In this document: piece after piece, positions 13,957 to 25,440 of the stretch
Layout of the letters: each line of letters opens with the position of its first letter
Numbering within the stretch: the first letter of the stretch is position 1
DNA from: Sanguinoderma infundibulare
Taxonomy: Eukaryota > Basidiomycota > Agaricomycetes > Polyporales > Polyporaceae
DNA: 64,000 nt
Direction: 5' to 3'
Assembly (NCBI GenBank): GCA_032821775.1
Contig: JAVLRN010000004.1
Coordinates: 3,472,001 to 3,536,000, forward strand
Notes under the pieces: generated by a model
The model's input: only the letters and a program-made list of their open reading frames with translations
What the model was told of the DNA's origin: nothing
Database searches by the model: none
Program-made: the position numbers and the translations under genes

Positions 13957-14617
13957 ATGGGGGTCCGGAGCAAGCGTCGCCTCGAGCCCGAGATTGCAGA
14001 CAAGAAGAAGAGAAAAAAGTAACGTCGCTCTCGTCTTTGTGCGCCGTGTCCCGAGTCACGAACCGAAGCCCTGTCGCCATTGTCTTCGTTCACCCCCGCA
14101 ATGCCTATCACCTCGAACTCCACCGGGCGAATGGACTGAAGGACGAAGCGTGACGAGGAGGAGGATGATGTCGAAGCGAGCGACGGAGATTCGGACGAGG
14201 GCATCGACAATGGTACGCGTCACTGCGCATTGCCCTCATTGGAAGCCCCTGATGGTGCTGGCAGACGAGCTCGACGCCCTGAGCTCCGAGAACATCATCA
14301 CCACCGGCCGGCGCACCCGCGGCGTCCGGGTCGACTACACAAAGGTGGAAGGGTTCGACAAGGAGGACGATGATGACGACGACGAGGACGACGAGCCGAG
14401 GAAGAAGTCCAAGAAGTCTTCGTCTTCAAGCAAGCCTTCGTCTTCTAGCAAGGTGAAGCCAAGTTCGAGTTCGAGTTCCAAGAAGGCACCGCCGCCACCA
14501 CCGTCGAAGCCGGTCAAGAAGGCGAAGAAGGTCGTGGAGAGCGATGAGGAGGAAGAGGACGAGGAGGAAGAGGAGAGCGACAAGAACGACGAGGAGGGAG
14601 AGGAGGAGGAGGACTAG
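13957..14617 (+). CDS. CHZ1-like histone H2A.Z chaperone
   Basis: Small, very acidic nuclear protein. Exon 1 (MGVRSKRRLEPE, ending in a Lys/Arg run) is followed by an intron starting GTAACG at about 14020. Exon 2 encodes an acidic stretch (RDEEEDDVEASDGDSDEG). A second intron, GTACGC...GGCAG at about 14213-14269, joins in frame to DELDALSSENIITTGRRTRG and then VRVDYT. This matches the CHZ motif (acidic residues, 'EN-I', GRRTRG, [VI]D[YF]) of Chz1, which escorts H2A.Z-H2B dimers for the SWR1 remodeller. The rest of the protein is Ser/Lys-rich and ends in a long Glu/Asp run. In yeast Chz1 the acidic region is N-terminal; here most of the acid follows the motif, so this may be a variant arrangement. 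The start has the context ACACC. Family call is good; function is by homology only. Confidence 0.75.
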
Positions 14618-15188
14618 GACAACGGCGGAGAACATATGGCGGAAAAGTCTAAAAACACAGTTTAAACGTGCGGGCTTGGTGGCATTACGGTTGTGGTACG
14701 TGTTCGGGTTATCTGATGTCGTTTTCATGTGTAGGAGTACATTGTATGTTACGTGGAGGTCTAATATGGTGCGGCTCATATCTTCATCGTCCTGCAACTT
14801 TGCAATAGGGAGACGCTGCCTCGACTCGAGGATAGGCTGCGCATATTTCTTCACTCCGTTGCTGTAAATCGAACCACTAACGAGCGTACCTCCATCACCT
14901 CAGGTACCCGTATCGCCATCTCAGCTTTATTTATGCCCGGGGCTCCATGTAAGCCCTGTTGCACTGTAGTCGTACGCTCCTGCGCTTCTCAACATGTGTC
15001 AACAATTCCCTGATGGCATCTCAGAGTCTGCAGACTCGCCTGTCCACCTCCCAATCCGAGATGGAGAACCCATCCGACGGGCTTCTCGATATCCCCACCA
15101 GCACACGCCTGAACGGATATGGAGGACCTCGAGGAAGCCGGAGTGGTCGACGAGGAGGACGGTGGAGGGGTGATAGGCGAACCAGGGT
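14618..15188. other. Intergenic
   Basis: No gene recognised. It includes the 3' region of the CHZ1-like gene. From about 14990 weak coding-like sequence begins that may be the damaged front of the F-box fragment that follows. Confidence 0.4.
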
Positions 15189-15621
15189 ATGTTTCTGATG
15201 ATAAAGGCGAACATGACCGGGCACTCTCGGAATGCGAGGAAAGACCGCTATGGGACGCCCGACGTGCTCGCCATGGCGCTCTCGATCTTCCCCGCGGTGG
15301 ATATTGTGGAGGTGGACCACTCCTATTGCAGGGACCACGGTCATTGGCACACCGATATCGACGGCAAGATGCTAACGGCCATCCGCAAATCGGTCGCTGT
15401 CCGCAAACTTGGGATTTGCGGTCTTCATTTGGATCCGTGCGCAAGCATGTACTTTCAAGTTCTTCGACCGCGTGCTGGTGCCAGGCTGTCTGGAGACGCT
15501 ATTGATCGGTGTTGATAGGCTCTGGTCCAGTAGTACGAGCTTCATCCAGAAGTCGGAAGCGTGTCGCAATCTTGTCAACCTGGACATCACCCTCTCCTAC
15601 AGATGGGCGTTTGGCTTATGA
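15189..15621 (+). pseudogene. Decayed fragment of an F-box/LRR-type gene
   Basis: Two open pieces in different phases read as one ancestral protein. The first contains LAMALSIFPAVDIVEV and AVRKLGICGLHLDPC. The second, one base out of frame from about 15440, contains FKFFDRVLVPGCLETLLIG and RNLVNLDITLSYRW. The second piece matches the F-box gene at 23646-25096, which has FFQRTLVPGSLRALGI followed by DLLSLSLDL at the same spacing. No F-box itself is present, and stop codons lie just upstream. I infer a truncated, frameshifted copy of the expanded F-box family seen elsewhere in the window. Confidence 0.55.
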
Positions 15622-16920
15622 CCAGGTGAGCCTGAGGGTTCAAAGTTTTTTTGTGATCGCCGACAGATTGCTGATACCACTCCTTGGGTGGGAACAGCTG
15701 CAAGGCGTGCTGTGGACGCGCTTTCAGCGTGCCGACATCTACTGGCAATATGCCCGCCAGAGACGGGATACATTACTATATGCTGTGGCGGCCCTGGCTA
15801 GCCAGCATCCAAACTTGAAGGCAAGAGATGCTGGTGCTCCACGCACCTTGTTCTCTCCAAAAAACTGCGAGGGGGAACAATTGTCCGCACGACTATCAGG
15901 ACTTCGTCAAACAAAATCGTAAACCACATACGATCTGAGGGGCACGAGTCTGTTGCAAAAGATCCTCGGATATAACGCTTCTGGGTGCCAAACCGCGGTA
16001 CGCGACGTTGCCTCACCAAATGGGATCGACCATCGAGCGCAACCGCAAAGCCTCGTCAGCCTGGCCGCGTTTGTCTGCGTCGTCTGCAAGGCTGGTGAAT
16101 ATTGTGCCGCGCACGGCAGAGCAGATGCCATCACTGCCGACGACAAGGTCGCACGTCGCGAATGTCCCGTCCTTGTATTGAAAGTGTGTACACCGGGTTC
16201 TGCATCGCGCATGCGCTGGACCTTAAGCCAGAAATGGCGGTCGTGTGCGTGCTATTGTCGTCCACAGCTGAGTCAATTGACTTTGGAGGTTCAAGAAAAG
16301 GACGCACAGCCACGGACGATGATTTGGGCTTCTGCCAAATCGATGGCCAGGCCTTTCCTCCTCTTGTACTAGATCTGATGTCGACGCCAGTTCAAGCTCA
16401 GGTCCCAGTGGAGTCTTGCCCGATCCTGCGAACAATGAAGATCGATATGCCCCGTGGCGAACAGAACAAAGGACTGCCGCCGAATTGGCAAGAGGCTGGC
16501 CGATCCCAACCGGCAACTTCCGATGGGCCGCCGGTCCCGACTAGGCATATAAACAGGCTTGCTCGAGCCTCCCTCTCTTTCCTCACAACTACCACCATCC
16601 TCACATCTTCGACTTTAGTCCCTGCGTGCCCTGCGTGCGGCGTTCGACAACAAGTTGCTTCAGCCCTTCGACGTTCGACGGACCCATCCGAAGCTTGGTG
16701 TGTTCTCGCCCACTCTCTTCACGTCGTTGACGATCGCAACCACCATCCCAGCTTCGGAGCCCTAAGTCTAGCATGCCCCCGATGCCCCCATCTCTCTAAC
16801 GAGAGCGTTCACCCAATACGGAAGAATATTGATATCCATTCGGCGAGTGCTCGTTCGTTGATCTCAGACCTCATCCAACCACCAGCCTCTGTCGTGGTTA
16901 CAGCCTCCGACGCCATGCAC
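15622..16920. other. Intergenic, no gene recognised
   Basis: The open frames (longest about 283 codons) have no domain and look like shadows. Some may be further debris of the F-box copy upstream, but I see no alignable motif. Confidence 0.35.
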
Positions 16921-18850
16921 AATCCTGAACGACTGCCCACCACACATGGCTAGTGCTCCGTAACCTGTCTTATCACTCATTCCATCATCATGCAGCCCAT
17001 CTCTCAAGTTATCTTCGGTGGTTGACAAGCGCGGTGGTTGAGATCTCGTCCTCGGCACGTCCCCGACTCCTCCCGCATCTGCTGCTCACGCTTCCTATCT
17101 CATTACAGTTACATGTCAGCTCATCGCTACTTATCTGCTAACGTATTTTAGGTCCCCTTTCTGCTCCGACGAAGACTCGAATCAAACCCGCGTTCCAGAT
17201 GCACTTGCGGTTGCGGCGCGTGATCTTGTTCCGTTCCTTCTTGCTGACACTCTTTGCTAGTTGTCCCAAGGATTCCCCTCACATCAAGCGGCCTATTCTC
17301 TCGACCACATCTTATCAACGCAGACGGTAGCATACGAACCCGATGAGGTCTCATCACTGTGTTTTAAGCTGACCGATTCGCCCCATAGTCTGGTCCCAGA
17401 GCTATTCACCAACGCCGGTTCTCAGGGTCAACGTCCGTGAACGTGTCCTTCAAATACAAAGATTCGGGGATATCTCTCTTGCGAGTACTTGTCCAAGTTC
17501 ATTGATAGCTAACACCTTTTCTTTTAGTCTCTTCGTCGCACGCAAAGTCGTCAAGAACGTTGACCTCGCAGCAGAGACGGTGAGTCCTCGTCTGCGCCGT
17601 TGTTTGGCTAATCCTTTCATTCCAGACATCCCTCCGTCATCATGATGTTCAAGATTTCCCACCACCGTCTAGCGTCAGACTAAACATGGCGAGTGTTCCG
17701 CAACCAGTCTTGTTGCTGATAGCTGCCTCCTCTAGCCACGACATGCCTTCAAATCTTGCTCGGGGCTTACAACCGTGGGGGGCTCAGATTTCATCATCGG
17801 CACGTCCTCGTTTACTCTCGCGTATATAGCTCATACCTTGCCTCTCTGTAGTCGTCTTTCACCCGCATGCATTTACTTTCTGCTGACGTCTTATAGGTCA
17901 CTTGTCCTGACCGTCTGGCGAACACAACCCTCAAGGAGATATTCCCGGCGAGTGCTTATACATCGTTCTTTCTAGCTAATGCCTTTTCTCCTCGCATTCA
18001 AGCATTTCCTTTTGACCGCAACCTCTCAACGTAAACCCATGGACCGGATGCTAGTGTGGTTTCGCCGGTACATCCCATGCTAATCTAGTTTGCTCTTTAG
18101 GCTGCTCGACCATTCGCGCATGCGACATTGGTTCGAAATGCGGTGGTGGGATGGCGGCTACACCGGAAACGCAACGGTAATGATTTTTCTGCGGTATTCT
18201 CATCGTCCCTTGCTAATGCGCGCTAGGTCACCTTTTAGGTCCGGACGGAGAAAAGAAATAAAGTCCACTTGCTAAACGCACTTGCGGCGAGTGTTTCTAT
18301 CCCGTTCTTTCTTACTGATACTTGTCGCTCCCAGTATCCTCAACATGCAAAGTTTATCCTCCATCCCGTCCCCGCAAAGCAATCCAACGAATCCCGGTGC
18401 GGGATTGCTACTGTATCCTAGGCTGATCTCTTGTACATTTTAGTCACACTTGTGGACCGTCGGATCGACGCACCGCAACGGTAACGTCCGTTTACTCACG
18501 CCATTATGACTCCAGGCCCGCTTAGCGTTATTGCAGATATCTACTGGCCGGGTGCTTCGATTATGACTGCGTTCACGTCTATAGGGCAAGTACCTTTCTT
18601 CAGTTCACTGTAGCTGACCCCACTTCTCCGCATCTCCTCCTCCTCCTCCCCTCCTCCTCGTCACAGTCTTTCCCGCACCGGACTTCTTACTCAAGGATGT
18701 CGATATTCCGACAGGCATGGCGAGTTTCAATTCGTTTCGTCTAGCTAATTCTCCTACCTCAGGCCTCCCTTCAAGTCCCTCATGATGCACAAGGTTCTCC
18801 ATGATGTTCAATGGCATGCGCTTGATGGTCCGTTTGCATGGAACGATTGC
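16921..18850 (+). repeat. Diverged repeated exon/intron-like modules
   Basis: Several stretches resemble each other in order. The interval from about 16936 (acatggctagtgctccg) to 17160 and that from about 17697 (acatggcgagtgttccg) to 17910 share an ATGG plus GTGTTCCG start, then a block with cggcacgtcc (near 17055 and 17800), then a T-rich tract ending in TTWTAGGTC (near 17151 and 17897). A second pair, near 17200 and 18270, shares gcacttgcgg followed by cttctt-ctga-ac. A third pair, near 17625 and 18770, shares catgatg followed by caag-tt. The pieces look like short exons with splice-like borders, yet no single reading frame runs through them. It could be a decayed multi-exon gene with internal repeats. 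Function unknown. Confidence 0.35.
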
Positions 18851-19385
18851 AACAAACTATATGCGCTGACAAATAGTCGTAGGCGTGCTTTTGTGGACGT
18901 TTTTGCGCCGCCGGATATTGTGAGGGTGCGCTCTCCGGGTCGTGAAGTGCGCTGACACCCCCACAGGTTCTCGAGGTACGGTCGACGGCTCGATGTGAGC
19001 GCAGTCGTTCCTGGTGCAGGCCTCTCCGTGGCCCTCGAGACTAGTACCTGTCGTCGTATTGACGATGGGGAAGCTAACGTGCACCGAAAGTATTCTGTGG
19101 AAGACATCCGTCGCCGAAAAGCGATTCGGTGATCAGCTGATGATCGAATCGTGTGGGACTCCGTGTTATTTGACTTTGACGCAGAGGAGGGACGTGTTGC
19201 ATACGCTCGCGAGGTCCGTGTGTTATCTTTGATAGCAGCAATACAACGACCGTTCTCTCGCGATTACGACATGCTTCAGGCAATGCCCTGTCACAAATAC
19301 ACCCCTAGAGATGTACTGAGAGAAAAGGGCCTGGTCCAATTGCCGACAGGTATGGCTCAAAATTTGCGGTGTGCGCGTATAGCTC
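18851..19385. other. Intergenic
   Basis: One open frame of 105 codons at 19151 has no recognisable feature. The right end should contain the 3' untranslated part of the glutathione transferase gene. Confidence 0.35.
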
Positions 19386-20265
19386 TCAGACAAAGCCTTC
19401 ACGATGACTTCCGCTCTCCAACTCCTCACCCTCATCCACTTTTTCATAATCCTCAAACGCCACCATGAACCTTCCCCACCTCCCTCCATCCCACGCCCGG
19501 ATATCCCTCCACTGATCGCTGTCCTCCCCAAAGCACTTCTTGAACCACATCAGAAACGCCGCCAAGCGAATGTCCGCATACGTGATCCCGACCCTGTCCC
19601 CCATGAAGAACAGCTTCTCCTCCTCGTCCTCGCCCGCCGCGAGCCATGCGGCCACCTGGTGCATGCCCAGCTTCACCTCCTCCCACGTCTCTGCGCGCTT
19701 TCTGCTCCCGGGCGGCGCGAGCTCCTCCAACGTCGTCCCCATCATCTCCTCGCGCGTCCTCCTGAAGTATCCCTGGCTCGCCAGGCGAAGGATATCGAGC
19801 ACCGCGGGGATGATGATGGGGAACGGGCCCTGCGTCGGGAAGACAGCCCAAAACGCTTCCTCGAACATGACAGTGAACGCGTCGGCCTCGGGCGGGAGGA
19901 CCGCGCGCGCGCGTGGGTACGTCTTGTCGAGATAGCGCGCGATCGCCAGCGAGTCCGAGACGGCCGCCTTCGTGTTCGGGTCGTAGATCACGGGGAGGGT
20001 GTAGTGCGGCTCGCCGTTGGGCTTTTGGCTGGTCGGTTTGGCGCCGATGTTCTTACAGAGGCGGGCGATGTCTGGGAACTCGACCCAGACGGTTTTGTAC
20101 AGGATGTTCTTGATATTCAGGCAGAATCTGGGCAGATCCAAGTGAGGCGATTGCGCTTGATGACGAGTGAGAGCTGTTTGGATACCTGGTCTTCCATGTG
20201 TTCGGGGACCAGGCTAGACCTTTCGCGGTGCTGGGTATGTCGAACATCACGATGGGTTCTGCCAT
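19386..20265 (-). CDS. Glutathione S-transferase, etherase (LigE/UstS-like) type
   Basis: Cytosolic enzyme with a thioredoxin-fold N-terminal domain and an all-helical C-terminal domain. Exon 1 (MAEPIVMFDIPSTAKGLAWS) joins through an intron of about 55 bases (GTATCC...CCCAG, about 20128-20182) to FCLNIKNILYKTVWVEFPDI. 'SPNTWKTRFCLN' is the family's first helix, where the catalytic Ser or Cys region lies. LPVIYDP is the cis-Pro loop, and VSDSLAIARYLDKTYP holds the Asp-Ser pair that binds the gamma-glutamyl part of glutathione. The C-terminal half contains GITYADIRLAAFLMWFKKCFG, the N-capping/hydrophobic-staple helix of GSTs. About 275 residues, normal for the group. Wood-decay fungi have many such enzymes, thought to handle aromatic wood extractives and lignin products; the substrate here is unknown. 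The gene looks intact. Confidence 0.85.
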
Positions 20266-20799
20266 CGTTGCTCACTGTGGTCGAGATCGAGAGGCACAGA
20301 GGGGGATGGGTCGCTTCATAGCGCACCTTGCCCTACTTATCTCTCCCACACGGACCTCAGATCTGAAGCCGATGGCGTCAAGCGCATGATAGGGTTTGAC
20401 AGGCTCGGGATATATCGCAGACCATTCCTTATAGCCAGCACCGTCTTGATGGCTTTAAGAGAGTCGTATATTCTACCATGTTTTGTCCACACAAGCAGGA
20501 ATCAGCTTCGGGCTACCGTGACGGGGAAGTTAAGACCTACCTATCCGCGGCAGTATCCGACCTGATACATCCCCTGTCATGAGTACCGAGTACGTTCGGC
20601 GAACACGCGGTAGCTGACGCATTAACACACACGTAGACTCTCATCCAATTATCCCATAGTCGACGAATCAACGCGTCAGACACACTGCTATAGTAATGAC
20701 AGCCATTGACCCTTTATTGTGCAGAGTTTCTGGGCCAGTATACTCCATCTAGTATATTCGTTTGAACTTTTGAAATATCAAGGACCTGTACTGAGCGGA
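20266..20799. other. Intergenic
   Basis: Promoter side of the glutathione transferase and 3' side of the next F-box gene. No further feature seen. Confidence 0.45.
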
Positions 20800-22224
20800 T
20801 CACGCACCTCTTCCCAACCACTCAACGTAGGGCCGCGGAGCGAATCGAAACTTGCCAGCGGCGCGGAGACGGGGGAAGAGCGGAGGGTCAAACTCTTGCG
20901 GAAGCTTCGGTGCCCAGCCCGGCTTCAAGGCGCCGCGGTCGCTCCGCCACCGCACTTCCAGAGTGACGCTCTCCAGGAGCGGGCTCCGAGACCGTGCGCT
21001 TGGTGGCCTCGGATCGGCACTGCAGCCTACTAGCGACTCCTCCGAGTTTGTGAGCAGGGTGTCGATGCTGTTCAGATCTAGGTAGTCCCCGGCGTATCCT
21101 TCCCACGCGTGCGCCCTGACGAAGAGCTCGACCCGGACGTTGAGCGAGCGAAGTGCAGCGAGGGGGTGCTTGAGGAGACGCGCGAAGATGCGAGGGCGTG
21201 TGTCGGCTTGAAGTTTGGGGAGGCCGTTCGTCTGAATGCTGAGCTCTAAGTATTGGAGATTGGCGAGACGTGAGAGAGCTGCGCTCAGGTCCTCTAGGAC
21301 GCCCTCTGAGTGGTACAGTGATCAGAGACTTCACGGTGACAGCAAAATAAGAACTGCGGGCGACGCACCCACTGCGGTTATATTCGAATTCGATCCAGGG
21401 GAAGAAGCGGGATCGAAGTAGTGGTGGTAATCGATGTCGAATGTGAAGCTGACGAGGTTGCGCAGCTTATCGGAGCTGAGGAGGGACGCGAATGCGGGGA
21501 TGTTGTCGTAGAACGAATAAGCACCCAATGCGCGAAGTCCGCCGGAGCTGAGGATGCTGTCGAGGAAAGTGTGATAGGCTTGCAAGTTCCAGCATCGAAA
21601 GATCACCAGCTCCTTGGGCTGATACCCACCATCCGGGACCACGTTCAACGCATCCACTGCATCGGTGATGCCTCCTTTGAGGTTTGTCAGAGTTAGAGTG
21701 TGGGTAGAGAAGGAGGAGAGGAGGACGGGAAGTGCGGAAGCGACGCCGGAACACTGCGCGACCTCAAGACTCCGGATCGCAAAAGGTCTTCTGTGGACGT
21801 CTTGGACGTGGGCTATCGCGGAGCAGCCTTTAATGTCAAAGGTAACGTTGCTGAAATGTAGACTCCGTAGCGAAGGCAGCAAAGGGAGCACATTGGTCGT
21901 GAAGAGGTCGATTGGGATGGGACTCATCGCCTTCCTTAAGCGCTGCTGACGAGAAGCAATGCTACGACCGTAAAAATGGAGGGTCTTGATGTGGGACGCG
22001 ACGAGTGGGGTCGAAACGCAGAAGTCTCGAAACAGCTCCAGGTCCCTCCTGACCACGACGGTGGCGAATTGGTAGGCTCGCGCGAGCTCGCACCAAAGCT
22101 TACAGACCAGGGTACACTCGGTGAGCGTGAGCAGTCCATTGTCCTGGCGTGATAAAGCTTCGAAGATCTGATGGAATAGCTCGGGAGGGAAGACGCCGTT
22201 TATGCTGAGGGGTTCGAGCGCCAT
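20800..22224 (-). CDS. F-box/LRR-type protein
   Basis: The N-terminus has an F-box-like motif, INGVFPPELFHQIFEALSRQ ... LTLTECTLVCKLWCELARAY, expected to bind Skp1 in an SCF ubiquitin ligase. The rest is made of degenerate leucine-rich segments (LLPSLRSLHFSNVTF, ALPVLLSSFSTHTLTLTNL, FLDSILSSGGLRALGAYSF) that would recognise an unknown target. An intron (GTGCGTC...CACTCAG, about 21315-21375) joins exon 1 (...NITAV) in frame to exon 2 (EGVLEDLSAALSRLANLQYL), which ends YVEWLGRGA before TGA at 20800-20802. About 450 residues with no frame break. It is the first of a group of related F-box genes (see 23646, 57459 and the relics at 15189 and 23031). Confidence 0.75.
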
Positions 22225-23030
22225 TATGTCGTATAGTAAGCTGTGTGAATCAGGTTCAGCTTCGTCGTAGTCGAGAACATTCGGTTTTCATCGCTCACAT
22301 CGCAATCTGCTCTCGTGGATGCCCCCAGGTCCCAGCCGAGCCTAGGATGAGACGAAGCTGCGGTGCACTGAGAATGCAGGATGTAGGGAAACCGTTTCAG
22401 CAGGTGTTTGACAGCGGGAAACAGCCTCACCTGCAGATGTCCTGGGCTACGCACGCCAACACTGAGGTCTGCAGTGGATATATAAGCAATGCTAGGCGGT
22501 TGTCAGAACAGCGGCGGCTGACTCGGCGTGCGATCTGCTGCGGTGAATGGTTGTCAGCCGCCCTTAGATCAGTGAATAACGTCACTTACCCCTATTGTGA
22601 CAAAGGGAAAGGTCGTGAGGCCGGCGATGGTCGGAGAAAGACCAGCGTCGTGAGCGGCAAACCATGAGCCACAGCGTCGAGTTTTAAATACGCTGCCGCC
22701 ACTGGGCGCCCGGTGTTAACTGACCGAGGAACGCCAGAGGAACACGGATGTCGAGAATTCCATGGCTGTAGTAATCGTTTATCGTCAGTTCTGAGTCAGC
22801 TCGCCCTACGCTAAGGCCCGCAACCGAAGGTTTGTTTCTGCGAAATCGCGTTGGGAAGTCATCTTGCGTTCATGTTAAAATATGCATCATAGAAACACTT
22901 CGTTCGCTTGCAGTCTTCATCCTCCTTTCAACAACTCGGTCCACATCAGTCCTGCATCTCCGGAGGTAAGTACACGTCGGCTATACCGGATGTGTCCGAG
23001 AAAGGTCATGCTGTCGTACATGATGTCAAG
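22225..23030. other. Intergenic
   Basis: No gene seen. From about 22900 the sequence resembles the 3' flank at 23540-23645, so its right part belongs to the tandem duplication that also made the fragment at 23031-23460. Confidence 0.45.
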
Positions 23031-23460
23031 TCAGCTTTCGCCACAATCACTCCCCAGGAACTCACTATTTATGCCCTCGGTGGCCACGTGGCGCACAAAT
23101 CGCAACAGCCCGGCAGCGTGGAGCTGTGGGAGCACTGGCAGTGAGGCGTACTGCTGGACAGGGACCTTCGCACCTTGCGGCCAAGTCAGGTCACATGCAT
23201 GCAGATCGACCGCCTGTAGGTGAGGAAATCTGTAGCCTTCGCCCGATGGGGAGAGCACGCGATCCACGGCGTCGAGGCTTCCGGTTTCGGTACAGCACTC
23301 CGGCCAAGACAATGGTGGCGGCACCCAAACACGGATGGGGAGTGCGCGGAGTGTCACAGGGAGGTTGTCTACTATAGGTGCGAAGCCGGTCGTGTGGCTC
23401 CCAAAAGTGGCGATTAGCAGCAGTGTATCCAACCGCCTGTTTCTGCTGGGACGCCATCCC
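23031..23460 (-). pseudogene. Duplicated 3' exon of the neighbouring F-box gene, frameshifted
   Basis: The frame ending at 23031 aligns with the last exon of the F-box gene just upstream: APIVDNLPVTLRALPIRVWV against APIVGNLPATLRAFAVRVWV, RFPHLQAVDLHACDLT against RFPHLQTVDLQVLDMT, and the same end, GSDCGES against RCDCGES. The preceding part (ANRHFWEPHDRL, matching ANPTFWEPPSW) is in another phase, so there is a frameshift near 23410. No F-box or first exon is present. The 3' flanks are also similar, so this is a tandem duplication of the gene's end, not a second gene. Confidence 0.8.
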
Positions 23461-23645
23461 TCGAGATCGTTGGGCGTGTGTCGAAGCTGTTCATTAACAA
23501 AAATACTTTGTACATTTGCACAAAATCGTCCCCAGGCAGGCAGTGCTCTAATCCTCCATCAATGTTGCATCTCGGGAGGCAAGTACACGCCGTCAGCAGC
23601 TGAAATGCGCCCGAAAAACACGGTAGAAGCGCACACAACGGTAAG

Positions 23646-25096
23646 TCAGCTTTCGCCGCAATCACATCGCAGAGACTCACGTTGTATGTCATCGTTACCC
23701 ACGACATGCACAAACCGCAGCAGCCCGGCAGCCTGGAGCTTTGGGAGCACCCCCGGGTCGCACTGCTCGACAGGGCTCGCGTGTGGAAGGCCTGTCATGT
23801 CAAGTACTTGGAGATCGACCGTCTGTAGGTGAGGAAATCTCCAGCCTCCGCCCGATGGAGAGAGCATGCGATCGACGGCCTCGAGAGCGCCGGAGCATTT
23901 CGGCCAAGACGACGGCGCCCGAACCCAAACACGGACGGCGAATGCGCGAAGCGTCGCAGGGAGGTTGCCGACGATAGGTGCGAGGGAGTCACGCCAGGAG
24001 GGCGGCTCCCAGAAGGTAGGATTGGCACCAACGTATCCAATCCGGACACACTGTAGTCGAGGGCAATGAGTGAGGGCGGCCCCGATCGTTTTGTACTGGG
24101 TCGGAATCCCTATGTAAGACGTCAGTACTGGTGTGCACACTGCGTTTGTGATATATGTTTAAGCCGCTCACCGCTGGGGTTTCCATGCGCATCTGGGGCG
24201 TGGTCAAGGTCGCCGACCAAGTCGAGGCTGAGGCTCAACAAGTCCTGGGCTACGGGAGACTGAAGGAACGTCCCAAGCACGGGAAAGAGAGTCGTGTGCA
24301 CCCTCTCCACGATACCTAGCGCACGAAGACTTCCAGGAACCAACGTGCGCTGGAAAAAATCGAAGTAGCTGCCCAGGGGTAGCAAGTCTCCATCAAGCAC
24401 CACATTCCGGATCACGACGGATCTCGGTGTAGTGGACGAATAATTCCGCGATGAGGGCCCTCCAAGCACGCGCGCTTTCACAACCAGAGTGTCCAAGGAG
24501 ACAAGAGAAAGAAGTCCGAGGACGAGGTTGAGGGGGGCACCGGAGCAATTGTGCAAAGAAAGTCGTTGAAGAGAGATTCGACTTTCAATCGCGCATGAGG
24601 CGAGTGGAGAACGGACGACGTGGCCTTGAAATCCAACCAGGGTGAGATGTCGAAGATTGGTGAGAGCAGGGAGGATTGACAGAAGGATGTGTAATGGTTC
24701 CGGTGCAACGAGAGTGACCTTCCCCGTCCAGGACGTTCGATTGTGTGGACGATCCTCGGGGTCGCCCGGCGCCTTATCAAAGAAACGAACTTCTTTGACG
24801 TGCGCAGCTAGTTCAGGATGTGCGTGGAGGAGCTGGGGAAAGTGCTCGCGAAGACGGTATCTCACCGGGATGACCGCGAAGAAATGAGGACGCGCGAGGA
24901 GGTACCAAGTCCTACTGACGAGCATACAACTCCAGAGGGTGTCGCGGTCCGAAAACTCGAACAGTTCGAATATGCCGCGAAGTAGCTCGGGGGGAAGTAC
25001 GTTAATGGGTCCAGGTTTGGGAATGGGGCTCACAGGTCGAGCGAGAACGCGAGCCGCCCTCAGCGGCAGGCTGGGAATGTGACCGTCAACCAACAT
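23646..25096 (-). CDS. F-box/LRR-type protein
   Basis: Probable substrate-recognition subunit of an SCF ubiquitin ligase. An F-box-like motif, PINVLPPELLRGIFELFEFS ... SCMLVSRTWYLLARPHFF, lies near the N-terminus. Degenerate LRRs follow (LTNLRHLTLVGF, LQRLSLHNCSGAPLNLVLGL, FFQRTLVPGSLRALGIVERV). An intron (GTGAGCGG...ACATAG, about 24110-24168) links in frame to GIPTQYKTIGAALTHCPRLQ and the last exon, which ends RCDCGES. I chose the ATG at 25096 (MLVDGHIPSL). An in-frame ATG at 25153 exists, and a GTGAGT between the two suggests a possible upstream exon, so the start is uncertain. Its last exon has been copied downstream (23031-23460). Confidence 0.72.
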
Positions 25097-25440
25097 GCGA
25101 CAACCACCGGCAAGGACTGAACTCACAAGATGAAACGGTCCATGGCCGACCATCCGGCATCAAACCCCTCCCTCTCTTGCTTGAGTAGTTGCTGAGTAGT
25201 TGACGGTGAAGAGTCAGGACCAACTGCACTGCCAGGGCGGGGATGGCGCAGGATGTCCTTCCAGGTCTGCTCACTGGCGCTTCGGACCGGTGACCGGCAA
25301 CGCCTGAACACCGGCCGATCGCCAGCTCTCCCATGGACCCCCACCTCATCGAATGGACTCTTTGTCGCTATACCTCGTCCTTCGTGTGCTAGTCTGAGCT
25401 GCCGACCATCCAACCCTGATCACTACTCATAGCCAGTGAT

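Noticed and set aside
16102..16953. 283-codon plus-strand open frame
   Set aside because: No domain, no support from splice structure, and composition typical of chance frames in GC-rich DNA.
19404..20321. 305-codon plus-strand open frame
   Set aside because: Exact antisense shadow of the glutathione transferase gene.
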